Source: Myroides sp. N17-2 (GTDB lineage Bacteria > Bacteroidota > Bacteroidia > Flavobacteriales > Flavobacteriaceae). From it: 64,000 nucleotides of DNA. The stretch is from assembly GCF_002286775.1 (NCBI RefSeq), contig NZ_NSGJ01000022.1:1-64000 (forward strand), in the 5' to 3' direction. The notes under the pieces were generated by a model that searched no databases, had not been told where the DNA came from, and saw nothing but the letters and a program-made list of their open reading frames with translations. Every line of letters begins with the position of its first letter. Position 1 is the first letter of the stretch. This document shows positions 24,913-32,675 of this stretch, in pieces. The translations under genes were made by a program, and so were the position numbers.

Positions 24913-24925
24913 CAGTGATAGCAAG
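24913..24925 (+). repeat. 13-bp sequence shared by repeat flanks
   Basis: CAGTGATAGCAAG occurs here, 28 bp beyond the copy 2 palindrome, and again at 63124-63136, 16 bp before the copy 4 palindrome. It may be a further module of the repeat family. Confidence 0.4.
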
Positions 24926-25086
24926 GGATTAGAGAGGATCTATAAAAATTCAAATAAAACGGAAGGTTGTTATACTTGATATTAATTTTTAAAGTAGATA
25001 ATCATCGTAAATGATGTTGTGCAAAGATAATAAATTTTGAGTTATCTTTATGAAGGTTAATAGGTTGTTTAAAAATAGTTGATAGA

Positions 25087-25734
25087 TCAGAATTTATATG
25101 CTTTTACTGCATCAATAATATCTTCTTTAATAAATTCCCAATACTTTCCTCTTAGACAAATTGGATCAAAATCATCATCGGCAAGCTCGAAATTAGTTAG
25201 ATTTTCCAAGATAATTTTTTCATTATGAGTATATGGATAACGCTGGAGATGTAGAGAAATCATAGTTGAAAGGTCATATAATGGAAGTAATTCATGTAAA
25301 TCCCAAAAATCTTTTTTGCGACCTATACGTTGTACTACATCAATTTTCATTGCAATAATTTCTTCAATAGTTGCCATTATTATTTTATCTTTTATCAAAG
25401 GAGATTGTATAAAACTGTCAGTATAATATACATCTATTTTGACAACATTATCTTTATTCATACCTACACTGTATGATTTTCCTATAGCTGGATCAATATT
25501 TGAAAAATGCTGATGGTATGGAAATGTTTTTTCAATAAAGTTATCAATAGCTTTAAAATCAATAGATCCATAAGCTGCATCACTGAAAAGATCAATATCT
25601 ACAGATAAGCGATGTCCCAATTGGAGACTTAATGCTGTACCACCAACCAAACGAAAAGATTCAAATACAGAAGATTCCATCAGAGTAGCTAGTGTACTTT
25701 TTAGTAGATGATTGACAGTGTTATAATACATCAT
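25087..25734 (-). CDS. AbiEii/DUF1814-like nucleotidyltransferase (toxin candidate)
   Basis: The 215-residue protein has the nucleotidyltransferase motif GGTA (31-34) followed by SVDIDLFSD, with D46 and D48 as metal ligands, and a later KIDVVQRIGRKKDFWDLHELL that matches the AbiEii helical region. It is shorter than the AbiEii at 8117 and belongs to a different subgroup. Its ATG lies 2 bases after the stop of the helix-turn-helix gene, indicating translational coupling and a toxin-antitoxin layout. The catalytic core is intact. The pair may be an anti-phage or stability module; activity is not shown. Confidence 0.85.
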   Translation of the reverse strand: MMYYNTVNHLLKSTLATLMESSVFESFRLVGGTALSLQLGHRLSVDIDLFSDAAYGSIDFKAIDNFIEKTFPYHQHFSNIDPAIGKSYSVGMNKDNVVKIDVYYTDSFIQSPLIKDKIIMATIEEIIAMKIDVVQRIGRKKDFWDLHELLPLYDLSTMISLHLQRYPYTHNEKIILENLTNFELADDDFDPICLRGKYWEFIKEDIIDAVKAYKF

Positions 25735-25736
25735 AA

Positions 25737-26240
25737 TTAGGACTCAGTTTGATGTAAATCGTTTATTGTATATGGCTTTCTTAGATTTGATTCTTGGAGA
25801 GCTTGCTCTATTTTATCAGTGCCATAAAAGCGAATAATTTCGTTTTTATCTTTTTCGTTTCCGCGTTCAAAAACACGTTGAATTACAGCTCTATATTGTC
25901 GGTTCCAATTTATATGTTGGATATCTGTGTCCCAAAATAATGCTTTACTCAGAATATTCAGATTAGGAGTATCTTGGCTTTCTTTTTCTTTGATTCTTTG
26001 AATATCATAATATGCCTGTAGTAGCACTAGCGTGCCTTCTTCTAACCCAAGCTCCCTCTCGATCTTCAATGCTAATGCAGTGCCAATACTTCTTTTTCCT
26101 TTGGTAATGGCATTAAGTGTTTGAGGGTGCTCTTCTAAAGATAAGGCAAAGGGGCGTTGCTTGATAGAACGTTTTTTTAATTCTCTATCAAGTACAATTC
26201 CAGGATGGATACCTTTATATTTTTCAAACTGCTTAATCAT
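25737..26240 (-). CDS. HigA-like helix-turn-helix with DUF6922-like C-terminus (antitoxin candidate)
   Basis: The 167-residue protein begins with a HigA/VapI-type helix-turn-helix (about 8-75; GIHPGIVLDRELKKRSIKQR, LEEHPQTLNAITKGKRSIG), as in plasmid-maintenance antidotes. A C-terminal part (about 97-160; LSKALFWDTDIQHINWN, VIQRVFERGNEKDKNEII) matches my memory of DUF6922, often found beside nucleotidyltransferase toxins. The gene precedes the nucleotidyltransferase by 2 bases. The fusion suggests one protein that both represses the operon and binds the toxin. Recognition of DUF6922 is from memory, not a search. Confidence 0.8.
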   Translation of the reverse strand: MIKQFEKYKGIHPGIVLDRELKKRSIKQRPFALSLEEHPQTLNAITKGKRSIGTALALKIERELGLEEGTLVLLQAYYDIQRIKEKESQDTPNLNILSKALFWDTDIQHINWNRQYRAVIQRVFERGNEKDKNEIIRFYGTDKIEQALQESNLRKPYTINDLHQTES

Positions 26241-26402
26241 AATACAAATGTAAGCTTTTTTGTTTATATTTTTAGTGTTAAATCATTGTTGTTTAGTAAG
26301 TTGTTTTTTATGGATATAAAGTAGATATAGAAGTAAAGGTGATTTATAAAAATAAATTATTTATGGTTATCTTTATGAAACTTAAAAGTGAAGAGTTAGA
26401 TT

Positions 26403-26981
26403 ATGAGAACATTATACGATATCATTGTAGGGGAGTTAGGGATGACTGAGGATGATTATGATTATTTGGTAGAGCAGTGTGAGGTGTTGATGTTAGAGGA
26501 TAAGTCAGTTGTTTTAGAGGAGGGGGGAGTATGTGAATTTATTGATTTTGTGGAGGAAGGAGTTTTGAGAATTTATCGTGAGAAAGATGGAGAGCAACTT
26601 ATTAGTGATTTTCATACGGCGGGTTCGTTCTCTACTTCTTATCGAAGTTTTATCTCTAAAGAACCTAGTTTAGCGTCTATTCAAGTGTTGAAAAAATGTA
26701 AGGTGATGAGATTGTCTAAAGTAGCTTATGACAGATTATTAAACGAATTTCCGATATGGTACAAATTGGCTAAGTATATAGCTGATGAATTGTTTATCAA
26801 AAAGTGTGTAAAGGAAAATTCGCTCTTAATGGATTCAGCTTATGACCGCTATAAACTGCTACTAAAAACATATCCTATGATAGGTTTGTTTGTTGCACAA
26901 TATCATATAGCGTCCTATTTAGGGATAAAACCAGAATCTCTTAGCCGTATTAAAAGTCTTAACATAGGTCAAGGAAATTAA
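26403..26981 (+). CDS. Crp/Fnr-family regulator (divergent)
   Basis: The 192-residue protein has an N-terminal cyclic-nucleotide-binding-like beta-roll (about 20-115; SVVLEEGGVCEFIDFVEEGVLRIY, DFHTAGSFSTSYRSF) and a C-terminal helix-turn-helix region (about 155-192; HIASYLGIKPESLSRIKS). The wing after the recognition helix is shortened: after SLSRIKS only NIGQGN remains. It resembles the flavobacterial regulators that sit next to small redox or oxidoreductase genes. The ligand is unknown. A cupin-tautomerase pair follows 44 bases downstream on the same strand and is its likely target. Confidence 0.85.
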   Translation: MRTLYDIIVGELGMTEDDYDYLVEQCEVLMLEDKSVVLEEGGVCEFIDFVEEGVLRIYREKDGEQLISDFHTAGSFSTSYRSFISKEPSLASIQVLKKCKVMRLSKVAYDRLLNEFPIWYKLAKYIADELFIKKCVKENSLLMDSAYDRYKLLLKTYPMIGLFVAQYHIASYLGIKPESLSRIKSLNIGQGN

Positions 26982-26994
26982 TGAATGCCTAAAT

Positions 26995-27002
26995 TATATT
27001 TG
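26995..27002 (+). promoter_or_regulatory. -7 promoter element for the cupin-tautomerase pair
   Basis: TATATTTG matches the consensus and lies 24 bases before the cupin ATG, so the pair can be transcribed independently of the regulator. Confidence 0.55.
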
Positions 27003-27025
27003 TCTGTATAATTAGTAATATAACA

Positions 27026-27475
27026 ATGAAGACAGATAATTTAGAGGATAAAAAGGGGACAGTATGTGCCCTGTCAGGTATCAAGACCAATAAAGGGGAA
27101 TTAAATAGAGCGATAGTCTCTTCACATTATGTGGTGGGAGAGGTGAGTATTGCCACTGTAGATGATGCAAATGAAGAAGTACATACTTCGGAAGTGTTTT
27201 TTGAGGCAGGGAGTAGGACACATTGGCATAGTCATCCGGCTACGCAGATAGTGATAGGAAAAGAAGGTAAGGGGTACATTCAGAGTCGTGGGGATCTTCC
27301 TATCATGGTTTTACCTGGTGACGTTGTAGTTATTCCACCTAATGAGATTCACTGCCACATAGCAGGAGCTCATTCCGTTTTTACGCATATTGCGATACAG
27401 ATAGAAGATGATTTGGGCAATGTAGAAAGAGCATTAACTCAAGCAGAGTATGATTTGATAATTAAAATTGACTAG
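27026..27475 (+). CDS. Cupin-domain protein
   Basis: The 149-residue single-domain cupin has the metal-binding signature G-x5-HxH (EAGSRTHWHSHPATQIVIG), followed by the second motif PGDVVVIPPNEIHCHIAGAH. Together they supply three His and a Glu/Gln-type ligand set. No signal peptide is present. Small stand-alone cupins like this often accompany carboxymuconolactone-decarboxylase-like or tautomerase genes in small-molecule oxidation. Here the next gene, a tautomerase, starts 2 bases after its stop. The substrate is unknown. A promoter motif lies just upstream. Confidence 0.87.
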   Translation: MKTDNLEDKKGTVCALSGIKTNKGELNRAIVSSHYVVGEVSIATVDDANEEVHTSEVFFEAGSRTHWHSHPATQIVIGKEGKGYIQSRGDLPIMVLPGDVVVIPPNEIHCHIAGAHSVFTHIAIQIEDDLGNVERALTQAEYDLIIKID

Positions 27476-27477
27476 AT

Positions 27478-27870
27478 ATGCCATTAGTTAGAATTAGTTT
27501 GAGAAAAGATCTTCCTGATTGTACTAAGAGTACAGTGTCTGAGATTATCCATCGTGCGTTGATTAAAGAATTTAGAATTCCTGAGAACGACTACTTTCAT
27601 ATCATAGAAGAGTTAGAACCTCGACAACTGATATATCCTAAAGAATATCTTGGGATTGTGCACAGTGATCAGCTTGTTTTCATTCAAATAATAGCAGGAT
27701 TAGGACGTACTGTAACTCAAAAACGAGCTTTGTATGCCGAAGTTGCGAAAGGTATATCTGAGGAAACGATTATAAGAAGTGAGGATGTAATCATCACATT
27801 AATTGAGAATGATGGATATGCTAATTGGTCCTTTGGCAATGGAGAATCACAGAAACCTACGCATATTTAG
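27478..27870 (+). CDS. Tautomerase-family protein
   Basis: The 130-residue protein begins MPLVRISLRKDLP, giving the catalytic Pro2 of the 4-oxalocrotonate tautomerase superfamily after Met removal. The length corresponds to the MSAD/cis-CaaD-like long form with two beta-alpha-beta repeats. The second repeat contains LVFIQIIAGLGRTVTQKRAL and the end DVIITLIENDGYANWSFGNG. It would isomerise keto/enol groups on small carbonyl compounds. It is translationally coupled with the cupin gene (2-base gap), so the two probably act in one pathway. Confidence 0.87.
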   Translation: MPLVRISLRKDLPDCTKSTVSEIIHRALIKEFRIPENDYFHIIEELEPRQLIYPKEYLGIVHSDQLVFIQIIAGLGRTVTQKRALYAEVAKGISEETIIRSEDVIITLIENDGYANWSFGNGESQKPTHI

Positions 27871-27879
27871 AGACAATGT

Positions 27880-27887
27880 TAGTTTTG
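27880..27887 (+). promoter_or_regulatory. -7 promoter element before the small Imm26-like gene
   Basis: TAGTTTTG matches TAnnTTTG and lies 17 bases before the ATG at 27904, so the short gene probably has its own promoter. Confidence 0.45.
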
Positions 27888-27903
27888 TAATATATATTTA
27901 AGA

Positions 27904-28044
27904 ATGGGAAAAACATATACAAAGGGAGGAGAGGTTGTAGCTATTCCTTTATATAAGATAGGTTATGTACTTTATGGGAATTATGAGGGTAAAGACTCAG
28001 TTGTAAGGATAACTAATTTATATGAGGGTGTTTGTAAATATTAA
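27904..28044 (+). pseudogene. Short Imm26-like fragment (46 codons)
   Basis: An ATG frame of 46 codons begins MGKTYTKGGEVVAIPLYKIG and ends in TAA at 28042-28044. The opening resembles the N-terminus of Imm26-type immunity proteins (a basic start, then a 'G-x-V-x-IPL' strand), which are normally about 130 residues, so this looks truncated. A promoter motif lies 17 bases upstream. It may be a decayed immunity gene or a genuine small protein. The AT-rich context and the adjacent orphan gene fit an accessory patch. Confidence 0.4.
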
Positions 28045-28142
28045 AATGTGTGTTTGTGGTATTATTATATGGATGTTGTATAAATAGAATTATTAAGACT
28101 ATTTATAAGAGAGAATAAGCTTAATTAATTTATGGAATAAAC

Positions 28143-28643
28143 ATGATAGATTTAGTTGAAATTTTAAATGATTATCACAAGGATCAATTGGAATACTTTG
28201 TTGAAAGTGGTATTATAAATGCTTTGTTGTTAATACGTGAATGGGATGTAATGAATGATGAGGATAAAGTAAAAAAGCGTATCGAATTATTGATATATTA
28301 TAAGATGCATTTTAATTCTACTGAGAGAGAAATTAAGGAAAGAAAATATGAAGAATCAGTAATTAATTTATCTAAATTAATTATTAAATTTTTAAATAAG
28401 CTAGATAAATGTTCAAATGAAATTCATAGAATTGGAGTTATGCTTTATTGTGAGTTGCAAAGTTTAAATAATAATTATTCTTATAGAATAATTAATCATG
28501 TACCTTTTTCTATTTTAGAGGATTTAAAAGGAAAGTTAACTAATCTAGATGAATTTAATAATCATATGTTAGATGAATTGTTTTCTTGTTATAAAGAGAT
28601 GTATAAGTTATTTCTCCAAAAACCTTATGATGTCAAGGAATGA
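28143..28643 (+). CDS. Hypothetical all-helical protein
   Basis: The 166-residue cytoplasmic protein is rich in Leu, Ile, Lys, Glu and Asn and predicted almost entirely alpha-helical, with no known motif. Codon use is very AT-rich even for this genome, which suggests recent acquisition. It sits between the Imm26-like fragment and tRNA-Val, a typical place for accessory genes, and ends 60 bases before the convergent tRNA terminator. By composition and context it may be another orphan immunity gene, but nothing in the sequence proves it. Confidence 0.6.
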   Translation: MIDLVEILNDYHKDQLEYFVESGIINALLLIREWDVMNDEDKVKKRIELLIYYKMHFNSTEREIKERKYEESVINLSKLIIKFLNKLDKCSNEIHRIGVMLYCELQSLNNNYSYRIINHVPFSILEDLKGKLTNLDEFNNHMLDELFSCYKEMYKLFLQKPYDVKE

Positions 28644-28702
28644 ATAAAATAGTTGTCTATAAAATTCTTTAAGTTCTTTAAAAGAGAATCACTACAAGAC
28701 AT

Positions 28703-28732
28703 AAAAAAAGCTTCACTTATAAGTGAAGCTTT
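28703..28732 (-). terminator. Terminator after tRNA-Val
   Basis: A 13-bp self-complementary palindrome (28707-28732, centred on ACTTATAAGT) is followed by a U7 run on the minus strand, 9 bases downstream of the tRNA 3' end. Confidence 0.85.
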
Positions 28733-28740
28733 AAAAATAG

Positions 28741-28815
28741 TGGGCGATGAGGGATTCGAACCCCCGACCCTCTCGGTGTAAACGAGATGCTCTGAACCAA
28801 CTGAGCTAATCGCCC
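28741..28815 (-). tRNA. tRNA-Val (anticodon UAC)
   Basis: The minus strand folds as a tRNA: acceptor stem GGGCGAT/ATCGCCC (28809-28815 and 28742-28748) with discriminator A at 28741. A D-arm with AGCTCAGTTGGTTCAGAGC follows. The anticodon stem TCTCG/CGAGA carries loop TTTACAC, anticodon TAC, reading GUA. The T-arm is GGGGGTTCGAATCCC-like. The 3' CCA is not encoded. tRNA genes are common integration sites, and the accessory patch 25-28.6 kb lies on its 3' side. Confidence 0.95.
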
Positions 28816-28870
28816 TAAACAGGAGTGCAAATATAAAACGGTTTTTTAATAATTGCAATACTTGCCTAGA

Positions 28871-29251
28871 TTATTTTTGAACTTTTTCTATATCGTAGAT
28901 TTGGATTCTCTCAGGGTAGTTGATTACCTTGATTAGAATGTTTTCGTTTTTAGCATTTCTACCTAGGATCACATATAGTTTTCCTTTTTCGAAGTCGATA
29001 TTACTTTCAGAGAAATTAACGTCTCCGTATTTAAAAGATTTGTGGACATCATCATTAGTCACCCATCCTTCTTGGAATTTGGCTTCTACTGTCTTAGAGA
29101 AAGTAACTGGCTTGCTTCTCAAGTCTTTTAGTACTCTACAGTTAGGTAAATAACAGAACTCTGTCTTCTTCTCTCCAAAGAAGAAAAATAAGAATAATCC
29201 ACCAATTAATAGTCCGAATAAATAATATGCTAAACGCTGTGAAAACTTCAT
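28871..29251 (-). CDS. Membrane-anchored DUF4258-like protein
   Basis: The 126-residue protein has one N-terminal transmembrane helix (about 8-25, LAYYLFGLLIGGLFLFFFF), a cysteine pair just after it (EFCYLPNCRVLKDL), and a small domain ending with ILIKVINYPERIQIYDIEKV. This closely resembles the flavobacterial DUF4258 proteins I recall, whose function is unknown. A promoter motif lies 18 bases upstream and the gene seems to be monocistronic. The family name is tentative; the membrane topology is clear. Confidence 0.7.
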   Translation of the reverse strand: MKFSQRLAYYLFGLLIGGLFLFFFFGEKKTEFCYLPNCRVLKDLRSKPVTFSKTVEAKFQEGWVTNDDVHKSFKYGDVNFSESNIDFEKGKLYVILGRNAKNENILIKVINYPERIQIYDIEKVQK

Positions 29252-29268
29252 TTTGTAAAATATTTACG

Positions 29269-29276
29269 CAAAAATA
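29269..29276 (-). promoter_or_regulatory. -7 promoter element for the 28871-29251 gene
   Basis: The minus strand reads TATTTTTG (TAnnTTTG), 18 bases before the ATG. Confidence 0.5.
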
Positions 29277-29348
29277 GCAATTCGAGATTGTAAAACTAAA
29301 GTTTTATCAAAACTTTAAATCTACGACAAGGCTATTGTCTTTGTGAAG

Positions 29349-30545
29349 TTAAAAAGTGAACAAGTGTATGTCTTTAAAGTCAAGGTCAAACCACTCGGCT
29401 ACATTTCGATTCGTCACAAGTCCTTTATAGCTGTATATTCCTGATTTGATGACGCTTTCGCAGTTGACAGTTCCATCTAGATCTCCGCTATCTGTATATT
29501 CTAATAGGAGAGGAGTGATGATATTACTCAATGCCATAGATGCTGTGCGGCTATATCTAGAAGTAATATTAGGTACGCAGTAGTGTACGACCCCATTCTT
29601 TATAAAAGTAGGATGATCATGTGTGGTTAGTTCTGAAGTCTCAAAACATCCCCCAGTATCAATAGACACGTCAATAATAACAGCCCCTTTTTTCATATTC
29701 TCAACCATCGTGTCACTGACTACGATAGGTGCTCTGTTCTTTCCTCTAATCGCACCGATAGCAACATCACATCTCATTAGGGCTTTTAGTAGAATTTTCT
29801 CTTGTATAGTAGAAGTAGAGATGCGCTGAGGCAAGTTATTCTGTAGTCTGCGTAGTTTTTGGATAGAGTTGTCAAATACTCTGACGTTAGCTCCCATTCC
29901 CATAGCTGTACGTGCGGCATTCTCAGCGACTAGACCTGCTCCAAGGATAACTACTTCTGTAGGAGTAACCCCTGTAATATTACCAAATAATAAACCTTTA
30001 CCATTATTAGTAGTAGTCATTAGTTCGGACGCGATTAAGATAGAGGCAGTACCTGCTATCTCGCTTAATGCGCTCACTGCAGGATAGGTACCGTGCTCAT
30101 CGTGGATAAAGTCAAAGCCGATGGCAGATATCTTCTTTTTAGACAAGGTCTCGAAGTACTTTCTAGTCAGTGTTTTTAGTTGGACAGTAGACCATACTAC
30201 GGTATAAGGAGCCATTAGTTTAATCTCCTCAAGAGTAGGTGGAGCTACCTTCACGATAACAGGACAGCTAAATATCTTCTTGGTATCCGTGGTTATTTCT
30301 GCACCTGCTTTACTGTAATCTAAGTCAGAATAACTAGCAGCTTCACCCGCTCCTTTTTCAATCAATATCCTGTGTCCATAAGTACTAAGTGTCTGTACCG
30401 CCTCAGGGGTAATACAGATTCTCTTCTCGATAAGAATATTCTCTTTAGGAACACCTATAAAAAGATCACTTCTCTTGCGTTCTACCATTAGACATTCCTC
30501 TTGAGGAATAAGGTCTTTCATTGAAAAAGGAGTTAGTGTCGCCAT
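29349..30545 (-). CDS. ald: Alanine dehydrogenase
   Basis: The 398-residue protein belongs to the alanine dehydrogenase/pyridine nucleotide transhydrogenase family. The N-terminal catalytic domain has IGVPKENILIEKRICITPEAV and KVAPPTLEEI; the Rossmann region has VVILGAGLVAENAARTAMGMGANVRVFD split across about 185-235; the C-terminal part has HYCVPNITSRYSRTAS. It interconverts L-alanine and pyruvate with NAD+, releasing ammonia. It is the last gene of a porX-tsaE-ald operon (7-base gap to tsaE), an order I recall as common in Flavobacteria. Confidence 0.93.
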   Translation of the reverse strand: MATLTPFSMKDLIPQEECLMVERKRSDLFIGVPKENILIEKRICITPEAVQTLSTYGHRILIEKGAGEAASYSDLDYSKAGAEITTDTKKIFSCPVIVKVAPPTLEEIKLMAPYTVVWSTVQLKTLTRKYFETLSKKKISAIGFDFIHDEHGTYPAVSALSEIAGTASILIASELMTTTNNGKGLLFGNITGVTPTEVVILGAGLVAENAARTAMGMGANVRVFDNSIQKLRRLQNNLPQRISTSTIQEKILLKALMRCDVAIGAIRGKNRAPIVVSDTMVENMKKGAVIIDVSIDTGGCFETSELTTHDHPTFIKNGVVHYCVPNITSRYSRTASMALSNIITPLLLEYTDSGDLDGTVNCESVIKSGIYSYKGLVTNRNVAEWFDLDFKDIHLFTF

Positions 30546-30552
30546 GCTGTTA

Positions 30553-30972
30553 TTATTTATTGTTTAACGTAAGTTTTCTGTCGCCGTTCTCTAGGATTTT
30601 GATCTCTATAATAGCGTGCTCATCAGGGATGATATTAGGTGTCTTCTCAGGCCACTCTATAAAGCACCATTGATCTGAGTATAGGTATTCATCCATCCCC
30701 ATGTCATAAGCTTCCTCCTCGTGATTTAATCTATATAAATCGAAGTGGTACACCTTATCTTTAGATAGGGTAGAGTGGTACTCGTTAACAATAGAAAAAG
30801 TAGGGCTACTAGTCATATCCTCTACACCTAGTTGTTTACTAATTTCTTTAATAAGTGTGGTTTTTCCTGCACCCATTTCGGCATTAAACAAGACAATACG
30901 GTGTTTTAACTTGCTTAATACTTCAGAAGCTACTTCATTTATCTGATTTAGAGAAAAAACTATTTCAGTCAT
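30553..30972 (-). CDS. tsaE: tRNA threonylcarbamoyladenosine biosynthesis protein TsaE
   Basis: The 139-residue protein is a TsaE P-loop ATPase, with Walker A FNAEMGAGKTTLIKEI (about residues 29-44), the switch-like TSSPTFSIVNEY, and FHFDLYRLN-like YHFDLYRL and CFIEWPEK. It helps TsaB-TsaD complete the t6A modification at position 37 of ANN-decoding tRNAs and is essential in most bacteria. It lies between porX and ald with gaps of 2 and 7 bases, so it is cotranscribed with them; this probably reflects lineage-specific clustering rather than a pathway. Confidence 0.95.
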   Translation of the reverse strand: MTEIVFSLNQINEVASEVLSKLKHRIVLFNAEMGAGKTTLIKEISKQLGVEDMTSSPTFSIVNEYHSTLSKDKVYHFDLYRLNHEEEAYDMGMDEYLYSDQWCFIEWPEKTPNIIPDEHAIIEIKILENGDRKLTLNNK

Positions 30973-30974
30973 TT

Positions 30975-32531
30975 TTATACTTTGGGGTTTAATATTATAA
31001 ATGGTACGATCATTTCTTCTAACGAAATACCACCGTGCTGATAGGTATTTCTAAAATACGCAGCATAATAGTTGAAATTATTTTGGTAGGCTAAGAAGAA
31101 ATCACTTTTTGCAAAAATATAAGAACTACTTACATTAATATTAGGTAGCTGTACTTTTTTTGGTTCTTTAACATAGTACACATCTTTTGGCTCAAAAGTC
31201 AAACTCTTACCTGTTTTATATCTTAGGTTTAAACTTGTGTTTTTATCTCCGATAACTTTAGACGGGTTCTTACAATTAATAGTACCGTGATCTGTCGTGA
31301 TGATTAGCTTATATCCTAGTGCCTGTGCCTGCTGAATGATTTCAAACAAAGGCGAGTTTTTAAACCAACTCACTGTCAGAGAGCGGTAAGCCTTATCATT
31401 AGAAGCAAGTTCTTTAATAACCTCCATCTCAGTCTTCGCATGCGATAACATATCTACGAAGTTATAAACTAGTGTGATTAATTTGTTGTCTTTTAGAGAT
31501 TTAAAATTGTCTGCTAGTTTTCTACCTTCTCTTAGGTTCGTTATTTTAAAGTATTCATTCTTGATATTTAGACGCAATCTCTGAAGTTGGTGTTGTAAGA
31601 ACTCATTTTCAAACAAGTTTTTACCTCCTTCATCCGTGTCGTTCTTCCAATACTGAGGCAGCTGTTCTGACATCTCAAGAGGTGTCATTCCTGAGAAAAT
31701 AGCGTTACGAGCGTACTGTGTAGCTGTAGGTAAGATAGAGAAGAAGCTGTTCTCTGCTTCTACTTTATAGTGATTAGTCACGATAGATTCAAAGGCTCTC
31801 CATTGGTCATATCTCAAGTTATCAATCACAACAAACAGTATCTTAGAATCCTCTTTCTTTAGTTCAGGAGCAACCCATTTTCTGAATATTTGGTGAGAGA
31901 ATACAGGACTATCTTCAGGATTGTTAATCCAAGATTCGTAATTCTTCTCTACGAACTTCCCAAATAGGCTGTTGGCTTCTGTCTTTTGGGAATCAAGGAT
32001 GTTAAATAGGTTTTGATCCTCTATGTTTTCAAGGTTCTGTTCCCAGTATAATAATTTTCTATAAATAGAGATCCAGTCCTCATAATCTCTCGCTTGCATA
32101 AGATCCATAGAGATGTTTCTAAACTCTTTTTGGTAACTAAGAGAAGATTTCTCAGAGATTAGACGCGAATCATCTAGGTTCTTCTTAAGTGACAGCAAGA
32201 TTTGGTTAGGATTAACAGGCTTGATTAGATAATCTGATATTTTAGCACCGATAGCCTCCTCCATAATATATTCTTCTTCACTTTTAGTGATCATTATAAT
32301 AGGAGTGTTGCTCTTAATGGCTTTAATTTCGTTTAGCGTCTCTAAACCAGAAAGACCAGGCATATTCTCATCAAGGAAAACAATGTCGTATTGGTTCTCT
32401 TTAAATTGTTCGATAGCATCCTGCCCATTGGTACAAGTGCTCACGATATAGTCTTTTTTTTCTAGAAATAAGATGTGTGGTTTTAATAAATCCACTTCAT
32501 CATCTACCCAAAGTATATGAATTTTGTTCAT
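30975..32531 (-). CDS. porX: PorX: response regulator with PglZ-like effector domain
   Basis: The 518-residue protein has a receiver domain (about 1-120; acidic pocket D10-D11-E12, phospho-acceptor D54 in FLDENMPG), a helical linker, and a C-terminal PglZ/alkaline-phosphatase-like domain (about 200-518; VVIDNLRYDQWRAFE, TTDHGTINCKNP). This is the PorX architecture, which with the PorY kinase controls type IX secretion genes in Bacteroidota. The PglZ domain of PorX has been reported as a zinc-dependent phosphodiesterase acting on oligonucleotides. It is the first gene of the porX-tsaE-ald operon. PorY is not in the window. Confidence 0.93.
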   Translation of the reverse strand: MNKIHILWVDDEVDLLKPHILFLEKKDYIVSTCTNGQDAIEQFKENQYDIVFLDENMPGLSGLETLNEIKAIKSNTPIIMITKSEEEYIMEEAIGAKISDYLIKPVNPNQILLSLKKNLDDSRLISEKSSLSYQKEFRNISMDLMQARDYEDWISIYRKLLYWEQNLENIEDQNLFNILDSQKTEANSLFGKFVEKNYESWINNPEDSPVFSHQIFRKWVAPELKKEDSKILFVVIDNLRYDQWRAFESIVTNHYKVEAENSFFSILPTATQYARNAIFSGMTPLEMSEQLPQYWKNDTDEGGKNLFENEFLQHQLQRLRLNIKNEYFKITNLREGRKLADNFKSLKDNKLITLVYNFVDMLSHAKTEMEVIKELASNDKAYRSLTVSWFKNSPLFEIIQQAQALGYKLIITTDHGTINCKNPSKVIGDKNTSLNLRYKTGKSLTFEPKDVYYVKEPKKVQLPNINVSSSYIFAKSDFFLAYQNNFNYYAAYFRNTYQHGGISLEEMIVPFIILNPKV

Positions 32532-32643
32532 TTTAGTTGTTTTAGTTGTACCCTTTATTGATAGAAATGTTCAAAAAGAGTTATTCGTTTAAAATAGTAT
32601 TGATAAATATAGGAATGAATTTCCGTATTACAATAGTTAACGA

Positions 32644-32651
32644 TATTTTTG
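32644..32651 (+). promoter_or_regulatory. -7 promoter element for glycosyltransferase-coaE
   Basis: TATTTTTG matches the consensus, 25 bases before the ATG at 32676. Confidence 0.55.
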
Positions 32652-32675
32652 TGATTGTATTATAAAAAATTATAA

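Noticed and set aside
24785-24979. 64-codon plus-strand frame over repeat copy 2
   Set aside because: Its codons are the phased TTCGGAA/TTCCGAA units; no conserved protein emerges and the homologous copy 3 does not keep the frame.
28625-28858. 77-codon frame overlapping tRNA-Val
   Set aside because: It runs straight through the tRNA gene and its terminator.
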